Assembly: GCF_004421005.1 (NCBI RefSeq)
Contig: NZ_CP038026.1
Coordinates: forward strand, 2,356,001-2,420,000
Length of the DNA: 64,000 nt
Direction: 5' to 3'
Origin: Pseudoduganella plicata
Lineage (GTDB): Bacteria > Pseudomonadota > Gammaproteobacteria > Burkholderiales > Burkholderiaceae_D
A model generated the notes under the pieces. That model was not told where the DNA came from and searched no databases. It saw nothing but the letters and a program-made list of their open reading frames with translations. This document shows positions 1 through 7,970 of the stretch, piece after piece (positions within the stretch are counted from its first letter, which is position 1; every line of letters begins with the position of its first letter). The position numbers and the translations under genes were made by a program.

Positions 1-173
1 GGGACGACAGCGGTGGCAATGCCGTGGGCGGCGGCAAATTCAAGGCCTTTCGCATCGGCGCGGTTGCTGATCACGGCGGCAATCCGGGCTGGCCAGCGCT
101 CGGCCTGTGCCGCGCGGACCACCGCTTCCATATTGCTGCCACGTCCGGAAATAAGGATGACGATGTTTTTCAT
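1..173 (-). CDS. purN: phosphoribosylglycinamide formyltransferase, N-terminal part (cut by window edge)
   Basis: Only the first 57 or so codons are present; the gene runs off the left edge. The product begins MKNIVILISGRGSNMEAVV, which is the nucleotide-binding start of GAR transformylase with its GRGSN loop, followed by the VISNRADAKGLEFA stretch seen in PurN proteins. The enzyme transfers a formyl group from 10-formyl-tetrahydrofolate to GAR in purine synthesis, in the cytoplasm. The folate pool it uses also depends on FolD, encoded later in this window. Identity rests on the N-terminus only. Confidence 0.9.
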   Translation of the reverse strand, partial: MKNIVILISGRGSNMEAVVRAAQAERWPARIAAVISNRADAKGLEFAAAHGIATAVV

Positions 174-284
174 GGCCGACATTGTACCTGCTGCTTGTCG
201 GGCGGGCCAAGAAAGCCAGCCGGTCGGCGACACTTTATGCTGCGGCGCAGCACACGCAAGCCGCGTGCACAGGCAAGGTAAACC

Positions 285-683
285 CTACTCGAAGGAGTAA
301 AATACCCGGAACGGGACTTTCTTTTCAGTCCAGTAATCGGCGGCATCGCGGAACACGTCCAGCAGCGTTTCGCGCGCTTCGCGGTCGAATTTCTGGGTGT
401 TCGGCAATTGCTCGAGCACGATGACAAAGCCCGTCTGGGGGCCGGCCTTGAACATCGTCTCCGTCAGCGTTTCACGCAGCGCGTCGAAGTTCTTGCCGCA
501 GGGTTTGGGAAAGCGGAACGATTCCGCAATGATGCCAAGGACTTGCTGCTTGGTCAGGCCAGCGTTGCAGTGCGCATACAGAAAATGCTGACCCAGGCGG
601 CCGGCCTCCTCTTGCAGTTCAGTGACCCGGAAGGCCCTGATGGACTGGACGAGGTTGGGCGGCACGGTTAAGAACAAACTCAT
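285..683 (-). CDS. barstar family protein
   Basis: 132 residues, about 45 longer than classic barstar. The C-terminal two thirds carry the barstar-like layout: a segment around residues 55-75 (FPKPCGKNFDALRETLTE) that matches the family's Y/F-x-x-N-x-D-A-L motif, then a beta strand and a helix ending in an aromatic tail. A good ribosome site (GAGGG) precedes the ATG. Barstar-fold proteins inhibit ribonucleases or related toxins by tight binding. No partner nuclease lies next to it, so it may be an orphan inhibitor or have another role. It lies upstream of purN on the same strand with a gap of about 110 bp. Confidence 0.7.
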   Translation of the reverse strand: MSLFLTVPPNLVQSIRAFRVTELQEEAGRLGQHFLYAHCNAGLTKQQVLGIIAESFRFPKPCGKNFDALRETLTETMFKAGPQTGFVIVLEQLPNTQKFDREARETLLDVFRDAADYWTEKKVPFRVFYSFE

Positions 684-1167
684 TTTTCCCTCAAATCGAC
701 CTGTGGGACGCCCGAAAACGCTTGCGCAGCGGTTGTTCCAGCTTCCCCTTTATTATGTAAGGTAATGTTGTGTTTTTTGCTATAGTGAAGGCACCTATAC
801 GCGGACACTGACACTTTGACGGACGCAACCTTCTGGACGCGCACGTTTCTCTCCGTCAATTCGATCCCAAGGCTATAAGGGTAACGTGTTGTACAGCATG
901 AATCAACTTGAATGTGGTTCTGCGCGCAAGATTTGTTAAAAACCGAGCATCTTCCACCCATTTTCAGCTCATTTTAAGCATCGTTGCCGAGAATTTCGTC
1001 CCTGCCTCAAAGCACCGGCACTACCCTGCGTTACAAATTGTTGCCATGCACTTGGGCGCCAGGGCGGCGTCCGCGTTACCATTAACATGCGCGGTTCCTC
1101 CCAAAAATGCAGTGAACCGCCACCGGGCAAATCAAGGTAGTTCACTCTCCAGAACGAGGTATTTCAA
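684..1167. other. intergenic region between divergent genes
   Basis: About 480 bases separating the barstar-like gene (minus) and the glycine-zipper gene (plus). The base composition is more AT-rich than the flanking genes. Short reading frames here have no coding character, and I see no RNA gene or strong repeat. It presumably holds both promoters, but no convincing -35/-10 pair could be fixed by eye. A TATAGT hexamer at 781 lacks a matching -35. Confidence 0.4.
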
Positions 1168-1677
1168 ATGAAGCTGCAAGCCAAACTGATGTCAGCGGCA
1201 GTGCTGATCGGTAGCCTGTCCGCCGCGCAGGCGGCCGATTTCGAGGATTATGGCCGCGTCGTGCGCGTCACGCCACAAGTCGAGCGCATCAACCAGCCCC
1301 GCGAGGAATGCCGCACGGAGTATCAGCAGGTGCAGGTACAGCCGCAGCGCAGCGCGGGCGGCTCGATCATCGGGGGTATTGCCGGCGCCGTACTGGGCAG
1401 CAACATCGGCAGCGGTAGCGGCCGCACCGCGGCCACGGCCGCAGGCGCCATTGCCGGCGCCATCGCAGGCGACCGCATCGGCAACCAGAATGTCGGCGCG
1501 GGCGGCGTGCAGGAACAGGCCGTGCGCCAGTGCCGCATGGTCGACAGCTGGGAATCGCGTACCAACGGGTATGAAGTCGTGTACGACTATCGCGGCCGCA
1601 ATTACACCAGCATCATGTCGTTCGACCCGGGCGAGCGGGTGCGCCTGCGGGTATCGGTCGAGCCGATGCAGCGCTGA
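1168..1677 (+). CDS. glycine-zipper 2TM domain envelope protein
   Basis: 169 residues. A signal peptide (about residues 1-22, ending AAQA) directs export; there is no lipobox cysteine, so it is not an obvious lipoprotein. Residues about 62-98 form a glycine/alanine-rich double segment (GGSIIGGIAGAVLGSNIG, then AGAIAGAIAGDRIG), the glycine-zipper 2TM motif of SlyB/17-kDa-antigen-like proteins that insert in the outer membrane. Two cysteines flank it (in REECR and RQCRM) and could form a disulfide. The C-terminus (NGYEVVYDYRGRNYTSIM) is the conserved tail of this group. A GAGGT ribosome site precedes the ATG and a strong terminator follows. Confidence 0.8.
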   Translation: MKLQAKLMSAAVLIGSLSAAQAADFEDYGRVVRVTPQVERINQPREECRTEYQQVQVQPQRSAGGSIIGGIAGAVLGSNIGSGSGRTAATAAGAIAGAIAGDRIGNQNVGAGGVQEQAVRQCRMVDSWESRTNGYEVVYDYRGRNYTSIMSFDPGERVRLRVSVEPMQR

Positions 1678-1698
1678 CCGACGACATTCAGCCCCCGA

Positions 1699-1727
1699 CT
1701 GCCGGCCCTGCGCCGGCAGTTTTGTTT
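1699..1727 (+). terminator. Rho-independent terminator after the glycine-zipper gene
   Basis: Perfect 8-bp stem CTGCCGGC / GCCGGCAG around a 5-base loop, followed by TTTTGTTT, about 20 bases after the stop codon. Confidence 0.85.
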
Positions 1728-1730
1728 GCA

Positions 1731-1756
1731 GTGGGCTTGCTAGCGAGCAAGCCCAC
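1731..1756. repeat. perfect 11-bp inverted repeat
   Basis: GTGGGCTTGCT, four bases AGCG, then AGCAAGCCCAC. It starts a few bases after the terminator U-tract and has no U-run of its own. It could be a REP-like palindrome, an mRNA processing hairpin or an operator for the next gene. Confidence 0.6.
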
Positions 1757-1808
1757 ACGGGATAATGGGGCGCGTTCCGCCCTGCCCTGCCGTGCCACAC
1801 ATTTCCTT

Positions 1809-2618
1809 ATGCTGATCAAACGTAAATCCATCGAAAAAGAAGAATCGTCGCGTCCGGCGTCGAAAGCCCCCGCCAAGGCGGCCCCGCGCAAGCCGCGCTA
1901 CGCTCCTGTCACGTTGTCCGAACAGGATGGGGTGCGCTACCTGCACTTCGGCACGGAATGGGTGCAGGGTGCGATGCGCATCAGGAAGCCCGACTGGCCG
2001 GAACTGGAATACGCGCAGCAGATGATGGCGTGGATGTTGTGGAACGACGCGCCCCGCGCCATCGCCCAGCTGGGCCTCGGCACCGCCGCACTGACGAAAT
2101 TCTGCTACAAGACCTTCCCCGCGGCGCAGGTGACGGCCATCGAACTCAATCCCCACGTGATCGCCATTTGCCAGTCGATGTTCAAGCTGCCCGACAATGA
2201 CGAACGCCTGCACGTACTGGAAATGGATGCGCTCGACTTCGTGTCCGACCGTGCCAACCACGGCTCGCTGGACGCGCTGCAGGTGGATTTATATGACGCC
2301 ACCGCGCGCGGCCCCGTGCTGGACACGCCCGAGTTCTACCAGGCGTGCGCGGCGTGCCTGAACGATACGGGCATCATGACGGTCAACCTGTTCGGCGACC
2401 ATCCAAGCTATGCAAAGAACCTGAAGGCGATGAAGTTCGCGTTCCCGCAAGTGGTCAAGCTGCCCGAGGTCCATGATGGCAACGTCGTCGCCATCGCGTT
2501 CCGCACGCCCCGCCCTGTCGACGCCGCCGCGCTGGCCGAACGGGCCGCGCGGATCGTCGCGGAAACGAAACTGCCCGCGAAATCGTGGGTGAAAGGCGTG
2601 CTGGCCAGCCAGTCCTGA
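1809..2618 (+). CDS. spermidine synthase-like (aminopropyltransferase-fold) protein
   Basis: 269 residues from the ATG at 1809; the frame is open upstream but that part overlaps the inverted repeat and looks non-coding. The core has the Rossmann methyltransferase-like fold of polyamine aminopropyltransferases: a glycine loop in QLGLGTAALTKF, the acidic strand end VTAIELNPHVI, and DALDFV, the nucleoside-binding aspartate of the family. It lacks most of the N-terminal beta domain of SpeE, so the substrate is uncertain. The N-terminus is Lys/Ala/Pro rich. The next gene, a GspE-type ATPase, begins 13 bases after its stop and is probably co-transcribed. Confidence 0.75.
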   Translation: MLIKRKSIEKEESSRPASKAPAKAAPRKPRYAPVTLSEQDGVRYLHFGTEWVQGAMRIRKPDWPELEYAQQMMAWMLWNDAPRAIAQLGLGTAALTKFCYKTFPAAQVTAIELNPHVIAICQSMFKLPDNDERLHVLEMDALDFVSDRANHGSLDALQVDLYDATARGPVLDTPEFYQACAACLNDTGIMTVNLFGDHPSYAKNLKAMKFAFPQVVKLPEVHDGNVVAIAFRTPRPVDAAALAERAARIVAETKLPAKSWVKGVLASQS

Positions 2619-2631
2619 CACGGAACAATCC

Positions 2632-4401
2632 ATGCCGAAATCGCTTGACCTGCAACAGATCTTCACTTGGCTGCTGGCCGACGGCATGGTCGAGAAGGCG
2701 CACGTCAAGGCGCACTTCGCGCAGGCGCAAGGCATCCTGCGCAACACGGCCGGGTCGATGCATCCGCTGTCGGCCGTGGCCCACTGCAAGCTCGTCTCCA
2801 CCAGTGCGCCGCACCGGCTGCTGACACTGGACGTGCTGACGGAATGGCTGGCCCAGCGCGTCAACCTGCCGCTGTTTCGCATCGATCCTTTGAAAGTGGA
2901 CTTCACCCGCGTGGCGGACGTGATGACCGCCAGCTACGCGGCGCGCTTCAATATCCTGCCGGTGGAAATTTCCGGCGACACGCTGACGGTCGCCACGGCC
3001 GACCCGTTCGCGCTGGAATGGGAAACGGAAATCGCCAAGGTCTCGCGCCGTTCGATCCGACGCGTGATCGCCAATCCCCTCGACATCGCCCAGTACACGT
3101 CGCAGTTCTTCACCTTGGCGAAGTCGATCCGCGACGCCAACAAATCCACCGGCCAGGACCTGGCACTGCGCAACAACTTCGAGCAGCTGGTGGAGATGGG
3201 CAAGACCAACCGCCAGGTGGACGCCAACGACCAGCACGTCATCAATATCGTCGACTGGCTGTGGCAATACGCGTTCGAGCAGCGCGCGTCCGACATCCAC
3301 CTGGAGCCGAAACGCGACATCGGCAATATCCGCTTCCGCATCGACGGCGTGCTGCACCAGGTGTACCAGGTACCGGCGGTCGTCATGATCGCCATGACGG
3401 CCCGCATCAAACTGCTGGGGCGTATGGACGTCATCGAAAAACGCCGGCCACAGGACGGGCGCATCAAGACGCGCACGGCCGGTGGCCAGGAAATCGAACT
3501 GCGCCTGTCCACCCTGCCGACGGCCTTCGGCGAAAAACTGGTCATGCGCATTTTCGATCCGGACGTGGTCGTCAAGACGCTGCCCGAACTGGGCTTTCCG
3601 CCCGACGACGCGGCCCGCTGGGATGCGCTGACGCAGCGCCCGCACGGCATCATCCTCGTCACCGGCCCGACGGGCTCGGGCAAGACGACCACGCTGTACA
3701 CGACCTTGAAGGCGCTGGCCACCAGCGAGGTGAACGTCTGCACGGTGGAAGACCCGATCGAGATGGTGGAACCGTCGTTCAACCAGATGCAGGTGCAGCC
3801 GAGCATCGACCTGTCGTTCGCGGACGGCGTCAAGGCGCTGATGCGGCAGGACCCGGATATCATCATGGTGGGCGAGATCCGCGACCTGGCAACGGCGGAG
3901 ATGGCGATCCAGGCCGCGCTGACGGGCCACCTGGTGCTGTCCACGCTACACACGAACGACGCGCCCTCTGCCGTCATGCGGCTGCTGGAACTGGGCGTGC
4001 CCTACTACCTGCTCGAAGCGACGCTGATCGGCATCATGGCGCAGCGCCTGGTGCGCACGCTGTGCGCCGAGTGCAAGGCGCCGGACGGCGAGGTCGCCGA
4101 CGACATCTGGGCCGGCATCGGCGGCGCCTGGCATTTGCCGAAGCCCGAGCAGGTCTACCGCCCGGTCGGCTGCCCCGACTGCCGCCAGACGGGCTACCGC
4201 GGCCGCACAGGCATCTACGAGCTGCTGACGGTCACCGAGGCCTTTAACGACCTGATCGGGGAGGAAACGGAAATCGGCGTGCTGCGCCGCCAGGCGGTCG
4301 TGGACGGCATGAAGCCGCTGCGCATCGCCGGTGCGCACAAGATCATCGAAGGCGTGACAACGGTGGAGGAAGTGTTGAAGGCAACCGCCGCGCTGTCATG
4401 A
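2632..4401 (+). CDS. GspE/PulE/PilB family secretion ATPase
   Basis: 589 residues, full length for the family. There is an N-terminal MshE-like domain (about 1-150), then the N2/ATPase core. Walker A is GPTGSGKT at residues 345-352, and the Walker B region IIMVGEIRD ends with Glu415. The histidine box LSTLHTNDAP follows. A zinc-binding tetracysteine motif is present (Cys478, Cys481, Cys514, Cys517), a mark of type II secretion and type IV pilus extension ATPases. These hexamers power pseudopilus or pilus assembly at the inner membrane. No gspF, gspG or pilin gene is adjacent, so which machine it serves cannot be told. Confidence 0.9.
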   Translation: MPKSLDLQQIFTWLLADGMVEKAHVKAHFAQAQGILRNTAGSMHPLSAVAHCKLVSTSAPHRLLTLDVLTEWLAQRVNLPLFRIDPLKVDFTRVADVMTASYAARFNILPVEISGDTLTVATADPFALEWETEIAKVSRRSIRRVIANPLDIAQYTSQFFTLAKSIRDANKSTGQDLALRNNFEQLVEMGKTNRQVDANDQHVINIVDWLWQYAFEQRASDIHLEPKRDIGNIRFRIDGVLHQVYQVPAVVMIAMTARIKLLGRMDVIEKRRPQDGRIKTRTAGGQEIELRLSTLPTAFGEKLVMRIFDPDVVVKTLPELGFPPDDAARWDALTQRPHGIILVTGPTGSGKTTTLYTTLKALATSEVNVCTVEDPIEMVEPSFNQMQVQPSIDLSFADGVKALMRQDPDIIMVGEIRDLATAEMAIQAALTGHLVLSTLHTNDAPSAVMRLLELGVPYYLLEATLIGIMAQRLVRTLCAECKAPDGEVADDIWAGIGGAWHLPKPEQVYRPVGCPDCRQTGYRGRTGIYELLTVTEAFNDLIGEETEIGVLRRQAVVDGMKPLRIAGAHKIIEGVTTVEEVLKATAALS

Positions 4402-4426
4402 CGTTGAAATATTGTCGCGCCTACCC

Positions 4427-4455
4427 TTGCAGGGCGCAATCGGCCTGTATATAAT
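4427..4455 (+). promoter_or_regulatory. sigma-70 promoter of tRNA-Lys
   Basis: TTGCAG at 4427-4432 and a consensus TATAAT at 4450-4455 separated by exactly 17 bases. It lies 13 bases before the mature tRNA start. A GC-rich stretch follows the -10 (ACGGCC), as in stringently controlled stable-RNA promoters. Confidence 0.9.
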
Positions 4456-4467
4456 ACGGCCTCTTTC

Positions 4468-4543
4468 GGGTCGTTAGCTCAGCTGGTAGAGCAGCGGACT
4501 TTTAATCCGTTGGTCGCAGGTTCGAATCCCGCACGGCCTACCA
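4468..4543 (+). tRNA. tRNA-Lys (anticodon TTT)
   Basis: 76 bases including an encoded CCA. The cloverleaf can be drawn: D stem GCTC/GAGC, anticodon loop CTTTTAA with TTT at 4501-4503, T loop TTCGAAT. Two departures are visible. The first acceptor pair is G1-U72 (the end reads ACGGCCT-A-CCA where ACGGCCC is usual). The T stem has an A-C mismatch (GCAGG against CCCGC, where CCTGC is usual). The rest, the promoter and the terminator are intact. Confidence 0.93.
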
Positions 4544-4560
4544 CGAATTCGCAGTACCAA

Positions 4561-4594
4561 AAAAGGCGTTACGAGCAATCGTGACGCCTTTTTT
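4561..4594 (+). terminator. terminator of tRNA-Lys
   Basis: 14-bp stem (AAAAGGCGTTACGA / TCGTGACGCCTTTT, one G-U pair) with a GCAA tetraloop, running into a T tract. It lies 17 bases after CCA. Confidence 0.92.
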
Positions 4595-4596
4595 GC

Positions 4597-4924
4597 ATTT
4601 GCGCCAGAGCGCACTTTCCCTCCTGCCTATCGTTCTTAAACGATAAGCCCCAATCACCACAGAAACGCCTGCACAGTGCAAGTGCGCAAGCACTACTTGC
4701 GCCTTGTCATGAGCTATTTGAAATTTCTTCATTAAAGTCGGGCAGGTCGCTGCAGGTTCGCGCACACCTCAACGCAGTGCCCGAGGCGAACGTGACAAAA
4801 AAGCAATGATCTAATAAAATATTCGATTGCCCGAATCAATGTGGTTCATTGCAATGTGCAAGCGAGTAGTTCTCGCAGCCACTGCCCTCTCTTGAATAAC
4901 ACTGCCCAGCTCAACTGATGAGCG
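4597..4924. other. intergenic region upstream of vgrG
   Basis: About 330 bases, AT-richer than average, between the tRNA terminator and vgrG. A small hairpin TATCGTT-CTTA-AACGATA is at 4628-4645. No gene or sigma-54-type -24/-12 element was seen. The tRNA next to an effector island makes this a plausible integration boundary, but I found no duplicated tRNA 3' end. Confidence 0.4.
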
Positions 4925-7900
4925 ATGACGATGACTGACCTGCAAGCACTGCTGGAAACCCACCAGAGTACCCGACTGTTGCGCTTATCGTTCCCCGAGG
5001 ACGATGGCCCGCAAGCCAAACTGATGGTCAACCGGTTTGAGGGCACGGAATACCTGTCGCGCGACTTCGAATTCAAGGTGGAACTCCTGAGCGACGACGC
5101 CAGGATCGAACTCGAGGCGATGCACGGCAAGCTGCTGTGCGTGTCGCTGGTACAGGCGGACGGCAGCCTGCGGCCATTCACCGGTTACGTGGCGTCGTTC
5201 AGGCTGGTCAAGACGGACGGCGGCGTGGCGTTCTACGAGGCCGTCCTGCGGCCGTGGCTGGCCTACCTGCGCCTGCGGCGCAATAACCGGTTGTTCCATG
5301 GGCAAAGCCTGCGCGACCAGACCGAAGCGATCTTCGCCGGTTACGGCGGCCTGCCCGCCTGGGAATGGGAAGTCGCGGGCGAACAGCCGCAGTTCACAAT
5401 GGCCACGCAGTGGGACGAAACCGATCACAACTATCTGTGCCGGCGCTGGGAAGCGGCAGGGTACAGCTACTGGTTCGAGCACAGCAGCGAAGGCCACAAG
5501 CTCAAGGTGTGCGACGACACCCGCATGAGCCAACCGATCGACGGCCCGGCACCCGGCATCCGCTTCCAGCGCGCCGGCGGCGTGGCCGAAGAGGACGCGA
5601 TCGGCGACTGGAGCCCGCTTCGCCAGTGGACATCCGCCCAAACGGCGGTGAGCGGCTTCGACTTCAAGAATCCCCGTCCAGTGCATGCGGACAGCGTCAC
5701 CATCGAACAGCAGGGCGACATTCCGCAGCTGGAGGTGCACAGCTATGAAGGCCATTACGGCTTCAGGCACCAGTCCGGCGCCGACGATCTGTCGCGGTTG
5801 CGCATGGAAGAAATCGAAGCGCGCGGCAAGCGGTACGAAGCACAGGGCAACAACCGCCGCGTCGCGCCTGGCAGATGGTTCAACCTGCTCGACCATTTCA
5901 GCGAAGGCGAAGACACCGAATTCCTGATACTGGAAGTACACCACGAAGCCAGCAATAACTATCTGCAAGGCAAGGGTGCGGTATCAAGGTACAAGAATCG
6001 CCTGCTCTGCCAGAGCAAGGCCCTGCCCTGGCGGCCGGGCCGCGGTTTCAACAGCACGGATACCAGACTGCTGGCTTTGCAGACCGCCATCGTGGTCGGT
6101 GCGGAAGGCCAAGGCAGCCTGAACGTGGACGAGTACGGGCGCGTCCAGGTCAAGTTCCACTGGGACCGCGACGACAGCGGCAGCTGCTGGGTACGCGTTG
6201 GCAGCAACTGGGCCGGCGGCGAAAAGGGCCTGGCCAGTCATCCGCGGGTCGGCTCGGAAGTGATCGTGCAATGGCTCGACGGCAATCCCGACCATCCGAT
6301 CATCACCGGCGCGGTCTTCAACCAGGGCTATATGCCGCCGTGGAAGCTGCCCGAACAGCGGGCGCTGACCGGCCTCAGAAGCCGGGAGCTGAGTGCGGAT
6401 GGCGGCAATACGCCCGGCGGTCGCAGCAATCACCTCGTGCTGGACGACACGCAAGGACAAATCCAGGCTCAGCTCAAGAGCGACCATCTCGCCAGCCAGC
6501 TCAGCCTCGGCCATATCAGCCGCATTGAAGACAATGCCGGCCGCAAGGACGCGCGCGGCCAGGGTTTCGAGCTGCGCACTGACGGCCACGGCGCGGTACG
6601 CGCGCAGCAGGGCCTGCTGCTCAGCACCGAGGGACGGCCGAACGCCCGCGCCCATATCACCGACATGGAAGAGACGGTGACGCGCATCGCGCAGGGCAAG
6701 GAGCTGCACGACAGCCTGTCGCAAGCCGCGCAACAGTCGCAGGCGCACCAGCCTGGCGACCAGGACCAGGTGATCGCCGCCCTGCAGGCGCAGATCGACG
6801 CCCTCAAAGGCCAGGGTGGCACGCCGGCGCAAGGCGAATTCCCCGAATTCCAGGCGCCCCACCTGACGCTGGCCAGCCCCGCCGGCATCGAAACGACCAC
6901 GCAAGGTTCCACCCATCTGATGAGCGTGGAGCACAGCGCGGTGACCAGCGGCGGCCATATCAGCCTGAGCGCGGGCAAGAGCCTGCTCGTCAGCGTCAAG
7001 GAAGCGGTGCGCATGTTTGCCTACAAGGCCGGCATGAAGCTGGTGGCGGCCAGCGCCGACATCGACATTACTGCGCTGAAGGACAGCGTCAACATCCTGG
7101 CCAAGCTCAACATCACTCATACCGCCAACAAGATCACGATCACGGCAAAGGAAGAGGTGGTGATCAACGGCGGTTCCAGCTTCAGCCGCTGGAACGCGTC
7201 GGGCATCGTCCATGGCACCAGCGGCAACTGGACCCAGCATGCGGCGCACCACAGCTTTGTCCCCGGCAAGAGCGAAGGCACGCCGACCTTGCCACAGCCT
7301 ATGCAGCTGGCGCCGGGACAGCTCGACCTGCATCACCAGTACGTGAATACGCAAGGCAGCAAGAAGGGAGGCATCCGGCAAGGCGACTACACCGTCGTCG
7401 ACGCCGAGGGGGGCGTCCACCAGGGCACGCTCGATGGCGACGGCTTTGCCAGCGTGGCCGGCCTGCCGATGGGGATGGCCACGGTCACCTACGGCAAGGA
7501 CCCGCGCGACCCATGGGATGAAGGCAGCGTCCTCGGCAAGGGAGACGAATGGCCGGCTGCGGCACTGCCCGAGGCGGGCGCCGCCGCTACGGCGGCAACG
7601 GCCGGTCGGCCAGCGCTGGCGGCGGGGGCTGGACTGCTGTCCAGTGCCGCCGCAGCAGCAGGCAGCCTCAAAGGCGCAGCAGGCAAGATCGGGGCGATGG
7701 CGCAAGCCGCACACCAAGCATCAGGCGCCGCGCAGGCGCTGAAAAAAGGCGGCGCACAAGCTTTGCTCGCGCCAGTGGGGCAGGCAGCCATGGCCAATGT
7801 CGCGGGCAAGCTCCCCGGCGGCGCGGCGGCACTGAATGCCTACGGCGCGCTGAGTGCCGACAAGCCTGCCGCCGCGGTCGCGTCTACCCTCGGCTTGCCC

Positions 7901-7963
7901 GGATCGCTGCCCCGCATCGGCGCCGAGATCCCGCCGACGCCCCTGAAGACATCCATCGTTTAA
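4925..7963 (+). CDS. vgrG: type VI secretion spike protein VgrG with C-terminal extension
   Basis: 1012 residues. Residues about 1-480 are the gp27/gp5-like VgrG core (start LLRLSFPEDDGPQAKLMVNRF; FHWDRDD and a WVRVGSNWAGG segment at the OB-fold). A DUF2345 beta-helix needle follows (about 560-790). The C-terminus is extended: residues about 800-870 look like a transthyretin-like effector-docking domain, and the last 130 residues are Ala/Gly-rich helices. The protein trimerises to form the tip of the T6SS tube and carries effectors. The Rhs gene begins 7 bases after its stop, so the Rhs protein is its likely cargo. The ATG at 4931 is an equally possible start. No T6SS structural genes lie in the window, so this is a satellite vgrG island. 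Confidence 0.95.
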   Translation: MTMTDLQALLETHQSTRLLRLSFPEDDGPQAKLMVNRFEGTEYLSRDFEFKVELLSDDARIELEAMHGKLLCVSLVQADGSLRPFTGYVASFRLVKTDGGVAFYEAVLRPWLAYLRLRRNNRLFHGQSLRDQTEAIFAGYGGLPAWEWEVAGEQPQFTMATQWDETDHNYLCRRWEAAGYSYWFEHSSEGHKLKVCDDTRMSQPIDGPAPGIRFQRAGGVAEEDAIGDWSPLRQWTSAQTAVSGFDFKNPRPVHADSVTIEQQGDIPQLEVHSYEGHYGFRHQSGADDLSRLRMEEIEARGKRYEAQGNNRRVAPGRWFNLLDHFSEGEDTEFLILEVHHEASNNYLQGKGAVSRYKNRLLCQSKALPWRPGRGFNSTDTRLLALQTAIVVGAEGQGSLNVDEYGRVQVKFHWDRDDSGSCWVRVGSNWAGGEKGLASHPRVGSEVIVQWLDGNPDHPIITGAVFNQGYMPPWKLPEQRALTGLRSRELSADGGNTPGGRSNHLVLDDTQGQIQAQLKSDHLASQLSLGHISRIEDNAGRKDARGQGFELRTDGHGAVRAQQGLLLSTEGRPNARAHITDMEETVTRIAQGKELHDSLSQAAQQSQAHQPGDQDQVIAALQAQIDALKGQGGTPAQGEFPEFQAPHLTLASPAGIETTTQGSTHLMSVEHSAVTSGGHISLSAGKSLLVSVKEAVRMFAYKAGMKLVAASADIDITALKDSVNILAKLNITHTANKITITAKEEVVINGGSSFSRWNASGIVHGTSGNWTQHAAHHSFVPGKSEGTPTLPQPMQLAPGQLDLHHQYVNTQGSKKGGIRQGDYTVVDAEGGVHQGTLDGDGFASVAGLPMGMATVTYGKDPRDPWDEGSVLGKGDEWPAAALPEAGAAATAATAGRPALAAGAGLLSSAAAAAGSLKGAAGKIGAMAQAAHQASGAAQALKKGGAQALLAPVGQAAMANVAGKLPGGAAALNAYGALSADKPAAAVASTLGLPGSLPRIGAEIPPTPLKTSIV

Positions 7964-7970
7964 CAGCGCC

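Noticed and set aside
680..961. Possible 93-codon gene on the minus strand in the first intergenic region
   Set aside because: No ribosome site, odd composition and overlap with the barstar-like gene start.
2455..3930. Long minus-strand frame opposite the GspE-type gene
   Set aside because: It is the complement of a recognised ATPase and shows a biased composition without domains.
4468..4924. tRNA-associated integration site for the T6SS island
   Set aside because: No repeated tRNA 3' end was found further right, and no integrase gene is present in the window.
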